23,600 nt of DNA, from contig ADNK01003490.1 of the NCBI GenBank assembly GCA_000320545.1, positions 1-23,600 of the forward strand, given 5' to 3'. The DNA is from Bigelowiella natans CCMP2755 (taxonomy: Eukaryota; Cercozoa; Chlorarachniophyceae). Shown piece by piece: positions 9,971 to 20,478 of this stretch (position 1 is its first letter; each line of letters begins with the position of its first letter). Position numbers and translations under genes: made by a program. Below the pieces are notes generated by a model. That model did no database searches, was not told the DNA's origin, and worked only from the letters and a program-made list of their open reading frames with translations.

Positions 9971-12124
9971 ATGAAAAATACTTCCAATGGGAAAGTAAAA
10001 AAGCCGAAGGCAGAGCTAAAACGCCTTATGGAGCGTGTGAGCAAGATGGATGCGTTCATAAAAACACAACAGTCTAAAGGAGAAACTCAGTATCAAAGGA
10101 AGTATGGATCTCCATTTAATTGCAGCTCTTTAACTACCTCCTTTTGTGCATGTTGAATCAGAAAAAGAAAAACGTTGTATGAAAGAGGTTGATAACCTAC
10201 TCAGGAAGGCAAATCTTGAAAAATTAATGGAAGAGAAAGGAATAAGCGAAGAGAGAAAAATAGCTTTGAGGAAAAAATTTGACGCAGAATTTGGAACGCA
10301 AATCGAGAGGAAGAAGCTAAGTTTGAAGGATTTTCAAACAGTAAAAATTATTGGACGGGGAGCTTTTGGAGAGGTCCACTACATCATCCGCTATTCCTAG
10401 TTTCTCCATTGCATATGCAATTTAAAAAGACAGTATTTTCAATTCAAAGGTAAAACTTTGCCGAAAACATGAGGATGGCAGAATCTATGCCATGAAAGTA
10501 ATGGCTAAAGCTGAAATGTTCAAGAAAAATCAAATTGCACATATTCAAGCAGAACGTGACGTGCTGGCTTGTGCGGACAATCCATGGATTGTTAAATTAT
10601 ACCATTCATTCCAAGATAAAAAAAATCTTTATCTTGTGATGGAATTTTTGCCGGGGGGGGATCTAATGAGCATTCTCATAAAGCACGATATTCTAACTCC
10701 GGAGGCAACCTGTTTCTATATATCCGAGACAGCTACTGCGATAAAGTTTGTGCACGATTTAAACTACGTCCACAGGTTACTTACAAGTTGTAACTGTTTA
10801 CAAGTGATGCTCCTTGTTAAATATAATGGGCCTTAGGGTTATACTAATTGACGAAAATTTGGTGTATTGTTGTCATCATGATTCCATGGAAAATATATTC
10901 AGAGATTTGAAGCCTGATAATGTGCTTCTTGACTCTACTGGACACGTAAAGCTCACTGACTTTGGACTGTGCAAATCAATGGAAACAAAACGATACACTC
11001 TGTACGATAAATTCAAGAAGGAAGTGGATAAAGGTCCTGTTTCCACGACTCGACCTAATGACTATCAGAGTACTAAGAAAACATGGAAAGGGAAAAGTCG
11101 AAAACTTATTTACTCAACTGTGGGGACACCAGATTATATTGCACCAGAGGTGTTTGCCCAGACTGGCTACGGGAAAGAGTGTGATTGGTGGAGCCTTGGT
11201 GTTATAATGTATGAGTGCCTCGTGGGGTACCCACCTTTTTATGCAGACGATCCTATGACTACTTGTCGCAATATTGTAAATTGGAAAAAACATCTTGTTT
11301 TCCCTCCTGAGGCAGAACTCTCTCAAGCTGCGATGGATGCAATTTCAAAGTAACATTTTCATGTGCATACAACCTTCTAAATAATTTAGTTCTCATTAGT
11401 CTCAAGACTGAAATAAGATTGCCATAACTTCGGTTCGAATTTCAGCTAATGACTGTTTCTGAAATGGAGAAAGGAAATTACTACTTACACTGTTTCATAG
11501 TGTTAGCGTTTCTAGATTTTCATGTCTTCTTTGTGAATGTAGCTTAGTCACGAATGATGATCAGGATGATATGCGATTCACACAAACGTATCGATTACGG
11601 AGACATCACAAAGCTAAAGTTTTTTAAGGTGGGTAGAAACCGTGGAATGCAGATATCTTATCAAGCATATTTCGGTTTCATATCTAAAGATGATGTTCTA
11701 TTTTTCTCTCCATATTTCAGTCTGTGAATTGGAGGAATATACGCAAGAGTCCAGCTCCGTTTGTTCCACAACTTTCCAGCGATATTGATACACGTCATTT
11801 TGATCAATTTGACGAGGTGATCGAAGATGCAGTCGTGACAAATACGGTGAAGAAACTTGGTAACTACATAAACGTTCGTGCATGTCGAGCTTGTATACTA
11901 AAGAACTAAAGAAAATAGTTCTATTTTGAGTATTACTTCATCAACTCACCCATTCTCATCATATAGAAAAACACGTCACATATTCTAATATGCGGAAACA
12001 CATTGCAGGTGCCAAACCGGTGATAGGTTACACCTACAACATACCACGCAAAGGCAACCGGAAGGATGTAACGGAATTATTCGCCGGAATGGTAGATGAC
12101 GATGAAGATAATGACGACTTGTGA
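9971..12124 (+). CDS. NDR: NDR/LATS-family AGC serine/threonine kinase
   Basis: This is a Mob-regulated kinase of the NDR/Orb6/Cbk1 group that controls polarity and division. Secure exons are 10162-10373, 10450-10775, 10903-11349, 11565-11628, 11721-11859 and 12009-12124 (about 433 residues). In order they encode the basic helical Mob-binding N-terminal region ([11 protein letters not shown]..), the loop GRGAFGEV split by an intron, catalytic Lys in YAMKV, Glu in AERDVL, and YVHRDLKPDN with the R codon split. DFGLCKS and a long basic insert before the activation segment ([21 protein letters not shown]) follow. The hydrophobic motif VIGYTYN carries the regulatory Thr, and a DDDEDNDDL tail ends the protein. 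The activation Ser (YSTVGTP) is present. The N-terminal exon from the ATG at 9971 is tentative because its GTATGG donor at 10102 does not keep phase with the acceptor at 10161. A weaker GTGTGA donor inside it does. Confidence 0.93.
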
Positions 12125-12479
12125 GTAGAAATCATGCCATGTCACGTCTGAGGGTGGTGGGTCATGTCCAGCAGAATTGACATTGTACCACTACATAATG
12201 TCATAGATGCAGTCAGTTTAACGCACCACGTACATGAATGTAGAGACACAAGTAATAACTACGTTAGTCACACGTGTGTCTCTGTTCAAATGTACGAGAG
12301 CCATGTGGAAAATGTCTCTACATGTGCATGCAGAGCGGCAATGCCATCTAGCTATGGCCTAGATTTCCAAGTACAGCCGCACACATGTGCTCACCCTGCT
12401 AGCCTGGAGTGCACGAACAGTCACCACAGTCATACGATACGACTATTATTGTTATGTTGAGACGTAGCGCAGCTCTGTA

Positions 12480-13090
12480 ACCTCTAGAGCAAGCTGCTGC
12501 ACATCACTCATTGCTCTCTAGCAGTGCTAATTGCTGAGCACACATGCCATGCTAGCATGGTGCGCTCTAGCGCTAGCTACCTAGTGCTGAAGTGCGGTGT
12601 ACACACCTAGACACATCGATGCTCTCTAGCTCTAGAGCTCTGCTAGTCTGCTCTAGTGCTTCACAGTTCAGCAGATCACAGAACGCACAGATTTAGAGCT
12701 CGAGAGGTCCAGAGGTCCAAAGGTGCAAACAACTACATCCATCTGCAAGCCATCTGAGCATCTAGCTCTAGAACTAGCTAATGGACATGCTGGCATGCCT
12801 AGATGCGCCGCCGCGTGATGCACATCTAATCATGTTGCACACTAGCTAGCTAGGACTAGAGGACACAACACGCACTACCACACTAGCGCTAGAGCTAGAG
12901 AGCGCAGTCACATCTCTAGCAGACTAGCAGACCTCATGCATGCATGTTCTGCGCGTCATCGTCGTCTAGTCGTGTCTGACAGATCGCAGGTGAATGCAAC
13001 ATGTGCAGCACGTTCTGGCATTTGCCCAGGTTGCATGATGAGGTGCGACAAACTGTAGACCTTGCAAACGGACAGCGCTAGCTAGCTAGA
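12480..13090. repeat. Palindromic-word repeat island, second copy
   Basis: CTAG, TCTAGA, GCTAGC and AGCGCT words occur at very high density. TCTAGCTCTAGAACTAGCTA at 12761-12780 differs by one base from 8593-8612. CTAGCTAGCTAGG near 12843 resembles 8610 and 17735. Confidence 0.65.
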
Positions 13091-13193
13091 CTACTGGAGC
13101 ATAGCGCACAGCACTAGAGCATTGCCAAACATACCTAGATACGCCGCTTTAGTGAACCAGCTCCATACTAGCCTGTGAGCCAGCACACACCTC

Positions 13194-13194
<1 letters not shown>

Positions 13195-13229
<35 letters not shown>
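13195..13229. repeat. (AC)n microsatellite
   Basis: A pure AC dinucleotide run of 35 bases, the longest pure dinucleotide tract outside the aminopeptidase intron. Confidence 0.95.
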
Positions 13230-13233
<4 letters not shown>

Positions 13234-13620
13234 ACACACGCGCGCGTTCGTTGGGCTGTGGACATGTACGCCAAACTGCACACGCTACAACATAGTCTCC
13301 ATTGCAGCACGCCGCACACATTTGCCAACTCGCACATCGCATGCATAGAAAAGACGCAATTAGTTGAGTTTCAGCATCGTATTGTGTCCTCTGCTTGTCG
13401 TGCCCAAGGTGTGTCGTCCTCTTTCTTGACTGCCCTCAACACCATCATCTCTTTCATTGTTTATTTATTTGTTTATTTCCCAATGTAACATATTGTCATG
13501 GGTGTTGGTAAATATTTGGTGCAAACACAACTAGATGAACTGCCAAGATCACATGGCTCGCACTTACTTTGCTCTACTGCGTCTGTATCTCACAACTTCT
13601 AGACGTAGCGCTACCGTGAG

Positions 13621-13691
13621 TGTAAACAAAAAAGGGAACATATCCTACTGTGAGGACGACAACTGTTTACATTGTTGCATGCTATGTTCCC
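13621..13691. other. Two interleaved 8-base inverted repeats
   Basis: TGTAAACA (13621-13628) is complementary to TGTTTACA (13664-13671). GGGAACAT (13634-13641) is complementary to ATGTTCCC (13684-13691). The order A-B-A'-B' is that of an H-type pseudoknot if transcribed. It may be chance; no gene is assigned. Confidence 0.45.
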
Positions 13692-13966
13692 ACCCGCGCC
13701 ACAAGCCATGCTGGATGGCTTTTTGCTTTCCCATTCTCCCAAGGCTCAAGGTGTCAGTTTAATCGATCTGTGGTCTGTGATACCGGGAAAGCGCCAATCA
13801 CGTTCCTTTTTAGGATAGCGATTGCTAGGAAATTAATCTTCTTTGTCGCTTAGTAGTCCAAACCATATCGAAGAAGGATCACATTGTAGAGAGCGATGAT
13901 AAGAATCAAAGTCCCTGCCTAATGGATGTCAACGAGCAAAAGGAATGAGGAATTGCGCAACGATCT

Positions 13967-14755
13967 CTATGGTGCTTGTTCTTTAGTAACCTCGAGGAAA
14001 AATACTCTCTCCTTCACGCCTTTCTGTTTCCTTCTTGCATCCACTGAATTCTGTTGATCTTTCGAGCTTTTCACAGCAGTTATTGAAGCTTCTTGAACAA
14101 TAAATGGACGGAGAGTCGCATAAATTATTAGGTAATGGAAAGGCCATCGAGTACCTTCAAGATACATTCTTATTCCTTGTATTTATGCATTTTCGAAGAG
14201 AGCATATTCAACTTACCCCTGCCCCATATCCATTGTTTCACTGCATCTGAAGAATTATATCCATTCCCTCCATTCAGCCTAAACAATTTTATATAACATC
14301 AGGTTCTGAAATGGGTATGGTGGGAAATTCGAGTCAAGTGAATGAATTGGGACAATGATGTCAGAAATCTCACCGCTTGCGAAGAGCGTCTCTTTCGGAG
14401 AGAGCCTCTTGGCATAACTTCCAATTACTACAATAGTAATAGCTTAAAGTCAAATATTGTGATGTTCTTGATGTTTACTTAGAGACCTTGGGACGTTCGC
14501 TAGCACTTCCCCGAATTTTTCCTCCGCGTAAATCAGGTCACCGTTGTTTAATGCATTTCTCGCTGCGTTTAAAGATGCTATAGCTCTTATCTTGTCTTCT
14601 TGTGGAGTTTTCTTGGGTAAGAGCGCGAAGAATCCTCCTTCAACTCCATCTGCGAGATTTCGAACGATACAAGAAGATGCTTCATATCTTACAATGCAGG
14701 AGAAAAATAGTACCAGGTCTTCCATACAATTCACACGCAAGGATGAGCAACACAT
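13967..14755 (-). CDS. Unknown protein with TPR-like helical segment (5' end unresolved)
   Basis: A spliced minus-strand gene that I do not recognise. Exons read from the minus strand are about 14650-14487 (possibly starting further up), 14427-14374, 14278-14217 and 14154-13967, joined at GT-AG sites that all keep phase. The segment IASLNAARNALNNGDL followed by YAEEKFGEVLANVP, then CQEALSERDALRKR, resembles a TPR-type helix pair (small residue, GD turn, AE..F..VL...P). A region beginning RWPFHYLIIYATLRPF follows and may include a short membrane or amphipathic segment. The basic tail is rich in Lys and Arg before the stop at 13967. A frame runs up to a possible ATG at 14755, but it contains a plausible 50-base intron (GTAAGA...GCAG). 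More exons may lie between 14760 and 15130. Function cannot be assigned. Confidence 0.55.
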
Positions 14756-15781
14756 CCAGTGAAACTTTGCCTATATTATGAGGATTTCAGCTCCAAGGTA
14801 AATATCGATGCGGTTGAATGTAACTTCCTGCTGCAATCAGTTCCTTGCGTCGAGAGCATTGCGCAGGCTACAATTTGCTACATTAGAACTTTAAGTACTT
14901 CAGAAAGAATCATAGTTTGATTGCTTACTAGATTTAAGTGCCTCCTTCCGTATGACGGCACAGGATATGCTCCTTCAAACGCCTAGAGTGTTCGATCATT
15001 ATCAATATGCGCAATGATGGGTTCAAAAAGTCAAAATAATACTCTTCCAAAGACCGATGGGAAAGCAGCCTTGGGGCCACGCCAAAGTGTTTGACCAAGA
15101 CACCTACTCTGGACACCACCTTCCCCCACAACAACTATCATTATTATCATTATTATTATTGCACCCAGCCCTTCCATAGGATTTCTCTTGTTTTCGTAGA
15201 TCTCTGTTTTCCTACACAGGTAAGAATGGGTTGCTGCTTGCCACTGTTAATGGGCTGGATCCGAAGCACAGATTAGGTACAGAGGAAATCGATTTCAGAT
15301 AGTAATCTAAATATATGTTTAAAAAAAAATCAGTTTCTCATATCGGCAATTGTTACTCATACACAGGAAATTTGTGCCATTGTATCACCTTGGGTTAAAA
15401 TTTCGGTTCCCTAGTTGGTCGGGATGAGCATGTTAGGTTTCCAGCATCTCCTACTCCATCCAGCTACTGCTACTGTCTTCTAATAAATTGCAGTTTTATG
15501 GAGCAATTTAATGTTAGCAATGTGGTTAGTTTTTATCATCGTCATCATCGTCGTCATCATCATGGGACATCCCATGATCATCATGATCAGAACACACAAG
15601 ACCCCATGAAATGTGTGCCAGTATTCCAGGGACCCGATTGTGCATCATACTCCTAACATGATTCTTCATGACAATAGATGGAAACGTTGTCGTAGCACAA
15701 ATGTAGCCTGCGTTCATCATTACTGTCGCCGAAGCTGAACCATTTCTCCTATTTCAAGTTCCGGCACACCAACCCCATCGC

Positions 15782-16385
15782 CATTTCAGAATGCCATTCT
15801 TGGTTCCTTTTTGTTTCACTTTGTGCATGAGCCAATACATGTTGTTCGTAGCGAATGTTGCAGCATTGTCATGGCGTCATGCCCAAAATTAGACCTCGCT
15901 AGATTTAGCTCGAGGCACTGCGTTTCGTGCACTGCAAATGTCTTGTCACACTTTGGAAACGTGGTTCATCGATCGCTCATTGTTCATTGTTCATTGTTCA
16001 TTGGAAAGGAAATCCATCCACGGAAATGCAGTGTTTCATCACGTTGTTTGTTTGTTTGACAATTTCCAAATCCTGCTGGTTTCACCAGCTAGTCCTCGCT
16101 AGACTCAGCTTGAGGCACCACGTTTCGAACTTTGCAAACGTCTTGCAACGTTTTGGAAATGCAGTCCATCATCACCAGATTGAGTTTCTTTCTTGATTTC
16201 AACGTTTGCAAGTGTCACATCAATGGGCCCAATGGGACACTTTGGAAACGCGGTCGATCAACAAAGTTGCATTTCTTTTGTTCTTGAGGGTCCACGTCAC
16301 TCCATCGGGAATCACGATGCGAAGGAACGTGATGGGGCCAAAATCCACAACCTGCTTCCTTGCTCCTCGACGATTTGCCTGTTCC
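15782..16385 (+). repeat. Dispersed repeat, copies B and partial C
   Basis: Same orientation as 385-690, with the shared blocks GAATGCCATTCTTG (15789), CTCGAGGCACTGC (about 15909), CACTTTGGAAACGTGGTTCAT (about 15949) and a CATTGTT array (about 15979-16000). A second partial unit with GGCACCACGTTTCG and TTTGCAAACGTCTTG lies at about 16066-16170. Another CACTTTGGAAACG occurs near 16238. The GGCCAAAATCCACAACC block at about 16336 matches the end of copy A. Confidence 0.75.
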
Positions 16386-17130
16386 CATGCACCCATTGGA
16401 CAAAGGGTCGTTTTTTTCGTGAAAATTGTGGCCTGTGCGTGGAACCATTGTCTCCTGCCAGCCTGTGACATTTGCCTCTCCCCGCAACAACGCAATGATT
16501 GGGTTCATGTTTTCACGCTCCCAACAGGCTAGCAGGGGCACCATCGCCAGCCAGCAATCGCAAAGGCACTCTCTGCATGCGAGTTTTGTGCCTGACGTGA
16601 GCCTGATGCGTGATGAGTGGACAAAGATTGCGACAAGTTTCGATCGAGTTCTCTGAGCCACCCCTTCACACGTTTTGTTCGATGCACACACGCCTTCCTT
16701 TCACAGTTAGACAGGCCAGGAGGTGCAGCAACGGCTCCTAGCGCGTGCATGTGCATAGCTGATGGAGCCAGGTGCAGCAACACCAGTCTGTGGTCACCAC
16801 ACAGAACTGGAAAACAACGATGACATGTCAGTGCGCAATTGGACACCTCCAGACCTCTGTTGCAAACCGCCACTTTGCGTTTCCTAGCTTCGTTGACGAA
16901 TGGATGCTTCCAAAGTTTCAGCGCACGCTCGCGAAAGCAAGAAAATGGAAAGAGGCCGGCACTCGAAATTGAAAGGTGAACACGCACGTCAGACGCGCAA
17001 AAGAGCGCTGTTTTGCAAGAGTGCAAGCTCCTGGCTTGAAAACGTCCAAGCACAATTTTTGAGAGTTTTTCGGTGTGCAAACCACGGTGTGCAAACCAGC
17101 AAATGGAAACGCGCTCTGTGCAATCCCAAC

Positions 17131-17318
17131 GAAAAAAAACTGGCACAACCACTCTGAAACGTGCTGTTTCTCTGAGACACTGCATCCCCGTTGGGTCTCG
17201 TTCAAGTTGTTTCTCTGAGACACTGTGTTCCGCCCCGTTCCCCGTTGGGTCTCCTTCAAGCTGCTTCTCTGCTGAGATGCTGTGTTCACGTCAGGTCTCC
17301 TTCAAGCTGGAGGGAGAA
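17131..17318 (+). pseudogene. Diverged copy of DAHP synthase exon 1 end, intron 1 and exon 2 start
   Basis: Read on the plus strand this aligns with the minus strand of 20040-19912. It runs from the end of exon 1 (AAAAACTGG), through AACCACTCTGAAACGT and the intron repeat units, to TTCAAGCTGGAGGGAGAA at the start of exon 2, then homology stops. It has three repeat units of 43, 54 and 46 bases (17165-17207, 17208-17261, 17262-17307) where the gene has two. The donor GT is GC here and two of the three acceptor AGs are lost, so it is not a functional exon-intron unit. The gene is presumed to be the source because the protein conservation lies there. Confidence 0.75.
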
Positions 17319-18134
17319 CCAGTCAACTCGCTGTGTCAAGCGTGGGCCCTTGCTAGCTTGTGATTCCAAGCACACTAGCACAGCCAGAGTGCGCAAAAGT
17401 TGATCGGCGAGCATTCTAGCAATGGCGGCTAGATCGGGCCACGTTTGCTTCAACTGCGCTTTGCACGCATCAGCTTTCATCAGCCGTGTCTCTCCTTCTT
17501 CAGCTAGTTAGCTCTCCAGCTTTTTGCGGGTTTGTTCATCACATGACTTCTAGACTTCGTTCTGAGACGGAATGCTCTGGCGCTGCCAGTTGGGCAGGGC
17601 TAGGACGATGCGACAACGGACGTGCAGGCAAAAGATGCTGGCATGTTGTATGTGCTACATGCGCTGGCGTGTGACTGCTAGACTGGCACACGACCGTCTA
17701 CAACTAATGCACAAACTCTCATTGCGCGCGTGCTCGCTAGCTAGCTAGCAGGCTCGTATCGGCAGCAACTGATGCATGAACACAGCATGTTTGTCATGTT
17801 GTAAGCATGCTAGTAGCATGTACGTGCAATGCACAGCACATCTAGACATATATGTAGTGCGATGCATGCGTAGCATCGATCTACAGCATGTATGGACAAT
17901 GCTAGAATGCTGTACAATGCACACTGCAAACAATTGAATGACAATTTTACAATTATTTTGATGAAATCTGCTGCAGTGCACAAAGTGCGACACTTTCAGA
18001 GCGTTCACATGTACACCGCGTCAACATCGATCGTCATACTATAGACACAGTTTATATTATATATACGTATGTCTATTGTTCATTTGTGGTTGCACAGCTT
18101 AGCAAACACTGACCCATCATTGCTAATCTGCCAA

Positions 18135-20053
18135 TCATTCCAGCAACTTAGCTAAACGGAAGGACATCTCCATGCTCTGCGCATAATTGAGGCGTGGGTC
18201 ACATGCAGAGGTGTATTTAGCATGCAAATCGTGATCAAGGAGCTCCTGTGGACCACCGACACATTCTGTGACATCTTCACCTGTCATCTCGAAATGTACT
18301 CCATTTAGTCGGGACCCATTTTCCTTGTGGATCTAATCATTTATTTGTTGGATCAAATCAAAACGCACATAAAGAACAAAATGCTTCAGTCTAATTACAT
18401 CAGCTGTGATTTGAAGTTCTTGTAGAATCTCAGAGAAATCCCTTGTTTTTAGGCCGTCTTTGGTTGCGCGGGTCTGCCCGTGGCAGGGATCACAGATCCA
18501 ATTAACCTTCACATATTCATGTATTATTGAAGAAATTTCATCAACTTCCTGAAGTCAATTTTACCTTAAGACCCTCTTTATTGACTGCGGATAGTAATTT
18601 TGGGAGAACTTTCGACACATTCTTATATCCAAAACGAGTTATGAGAGTGATTTTCCCGGCCTCGTTCTTCGAATCCAAAGCCTGTAAAGAAAGGGAGCGT
18701 TTCGTGATCCGAATTCATTTCAGCGAACAGCAAATTTTTACTTTGATAAGCTTTATCAGTTCATCCGGAGGCATCTTCGGTCCAACCTGCAACAAATAAG
18801 TATTCAACAATGGCCGGAGTCCACTAGACTTTCGTCGGTACTACTTTGATGCCGATAGGATTTGCCAGTCCTCTAAAATACTCAACATGTGCCCCATCAA
18901 GCTGGCGGGTGCGATTCCCAATCCAAAGAAAATGAGCCCCCATGTTGAAGAATTCAACATTCTTCGCTTCTTCTGGTTGTTCTTTTGTTGACTTCGTACA
19001 TGGAACTGCATCTTTTTTTGTCATTGCTTCCTAAGCGAGTACAATTTATAAATTTGAGTTTCCAAATAACCAATCGAATGATTTGAGCTGCTTTCATGTC
19101 AGCAATTAACCTCGTAGTCCAGAACTAGTCCCTCATGACTAGTGAAAAATTCAACTCTGTCCGTTGTGCTCTGATTAGCTCCACCGCAAACTCGCAAAAA
19201 ATCGAGTGAAGACAAAAGTCTTTTCGTGATCTTTTCATATGCTTCCCTCAACTTAACATCCTTAATGAAGTCCAACTCCCAATTTTCCGCGTTGTGCTGT
19301 TCCAAAGATGCTTTCTTCAGAAAATATTGAGGGGGCAGACAATAATTATTTTAAAACCAGATCAGCAAACCCGCCGCTCGTCAATGCTCGAATATAGTTG
19401 AGCGTTGCAGAGGATCGAAAATAGCCCTCAAGAAGGCGCTTTGGATCTGGGATCCGTGCTTCTTTAGAAGCTTCCAAGGCATTGACGTTGTCCCCTTTAA
19501 AAGATGCCATCTCGACTCCTTCAACAATTTGCGTTGGCTTTGATCTCGGTTTTCCGTATTGCCCAGCTATCCGACCGATTCGTACAACAGGCTTACGACT
19601 TCCCCAGATCAGCACCTTTAATATCTTCTCAGATGTTGAATTAGTGGGCTTGCAATGCTAAAATACTTACAAGGCTCATCTGAAGGAGGATACGAAGCTT
19701 GATTTGAATAATCTTCTGGGTGCAATCAGAGAATCTCTCAGCACAATCACCTCCCTGCAGGATTAACATTTCTCCCTTATGAACACGGGAGAGCAAATTG
19801 CGCAGACGTTTCACTTCACGTGCGTCCACTAAAGGAGGTAAGGTCGATATCGTTGCCACACATTCCGCAAGCTGCTTCTTATCAGGATATTGTGGCTGCT
19901 GTTTCGCATCTTTCTCCCTCCAGCTTGAAGGAGACCTAACAGGAACACAGTATATCAGAAAAACAGCTTGAAGGAGACCTAAAGAGGATACAGTATCTCA
20001 GAGAAACAGTACGTTTCAGAGTGGTTATACCAGTTTTTCTTCTCCGACAACAT
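18135..20053 (-). CDS. 3-deoxy-D-arabino-heptulosonate 7-phosphate synthase, class II
   Basis: Catalyses condensation of phosphoenolpyruvate with erythrose 4-phosphate, the first shikimate-pathway step. Exons on the minus strand are 20053-20031, 19935-19671, 19615-19358, 19314-19111, 19030-18830, 18786-18742, 18681-18565, 18506-18399 and 18332-18135. All phases agree, giving 472 residues, a normal bacterial-type length. Motifs in order are [18 protein letters not shown] (metal Cys), [67 protein letters not shown] (metal His), [14 protein letters not shown] (metal Glu) and [10 protein letters not shown] (metal Asp). Oddities: N for the usual E before RTRQLD, and CHGQT for MHGNT. No plastid transit peptide is evident from this start. 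An AG at 20057 could instead be the acceptor of an unseen upstream exon. Confidence 0.96.
19921..20006 (-). repeat. 43-base tandem duplication inside DAHP synthase intron 1
   Basis: Two units, 20006-19964 and 19963-19921, share CTCTGAGATACTGT/TTCTGATATACTGT and TTAGGTCTCCTTCAAGCTG. Each unit carries a TTAG|GTCTCC acceptor. Use of the inner site (acceptor at 19936) keeps the reading frame into exon 2. Use of the upstream copy would read into a stop. Confidence 0.85.
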
Positions 20054-20478
20054 TGCCTGAAGTTATCATGAGACGGGAAGTCAACATCCGCAGTATCTGT
20101 TATAACTAACTACCCCCCCCAACCCAGATTTACTCAAATGTAATGGCGTTCGACCAAAGTACACTATGAATGCAATAATGATACGACTTTGTTCAAAGGC
20201 AATTCCAGCAGAAGGGTATGGGGGTTGAAGTCAGTCTGTCGGAAGCATTTATATTGTTTCTGTTCGAAAATATTGCAGAAATAGCCTGCGTTCATGTTCA
20301 ACCTTTTTCATCCGCGTTTCTTTCAAAAGTTAACACCATGTAATGAATGTCAGGAGAGTTCTCATTTTTGTCATCGGCCGATATATTAATTTGTGGTGCG
20401 GCATTTTAGGAGAGTAATTTTTTTATAATAAGAGAAGCCAAACGACGAAGGGCTGTAAGAGCCTTTTCGTTCTGCGAC
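20054..20478. promoter_or_regulatory. Divergent intergenic region
   Basis: Separates the DAHP synthase start (minus) from the small membrane protein (plus). It contains a C8 run near 20114 and AT-rich DNA. I see no clear promoter element. An upstream exon of either gene cannot be excluded. Confidence 0.45.

Larger units (their letters stand above)
12125..13966. other. Gene-free island between convergent genes
   Basis: This separates the kinase 3' end (plus) from the 3' end of the unknown minus-strand gene. 12239-12290 holds an inverted repeat (AGAGACACA / TGTGTCTCT). 12480-13090 is rich in CTAG and GCTAGC palindromes like 8590-8990. An (AC)n tract is at 13195-13229, and interleaved inverted repeats are at 13621-13691. 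Open frames here are short, low-complexity and without domains. Confidence 0.6.
14756..18134. other. Long stretch without a confirmed gene
   Basis: 14760-15130 may hold upstream exons of the minus-strand unknown gene; several short conserved-looking but unjoined frames occur there. 15130-15780 is AT-rich with TTA and ATC triplet tracts and an inverted repeat centred near 15570 (ATCATCATGGGA..TCCCATGATCAT). 15782-16385 is a dispersed repeat. 16385-17130 has long but domain-free open frames, including one of 218 codons on the minus strand. 17131-17318 is a copy of a DAHP synthase segment. 17690-17900 is another GCTAGC/TGCATG-rich island. I see nothing in 17900-18134. Confidence 0.55.

Noticed and set aside
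13091-13346. Cys/Val-rich frames on the minus strand
   Set aside because: They are translations of the (AC)n microsatellite, not proteins.
15538-15590. Inverted repeat ATCATCATGGGA..TCCCATGATCAT
   Set aside because: It lies in an ATC/TGA triplet-repeat tract, where such pairing is expected by chance.
16529-17185. A 218-codon open frame on the minus strand
   Set aside because: It overlaps the duplicated DAHP synthase fragment and several plus-strand frames, with no recognisable motif; probably chance in GC-richer repeat DNA.
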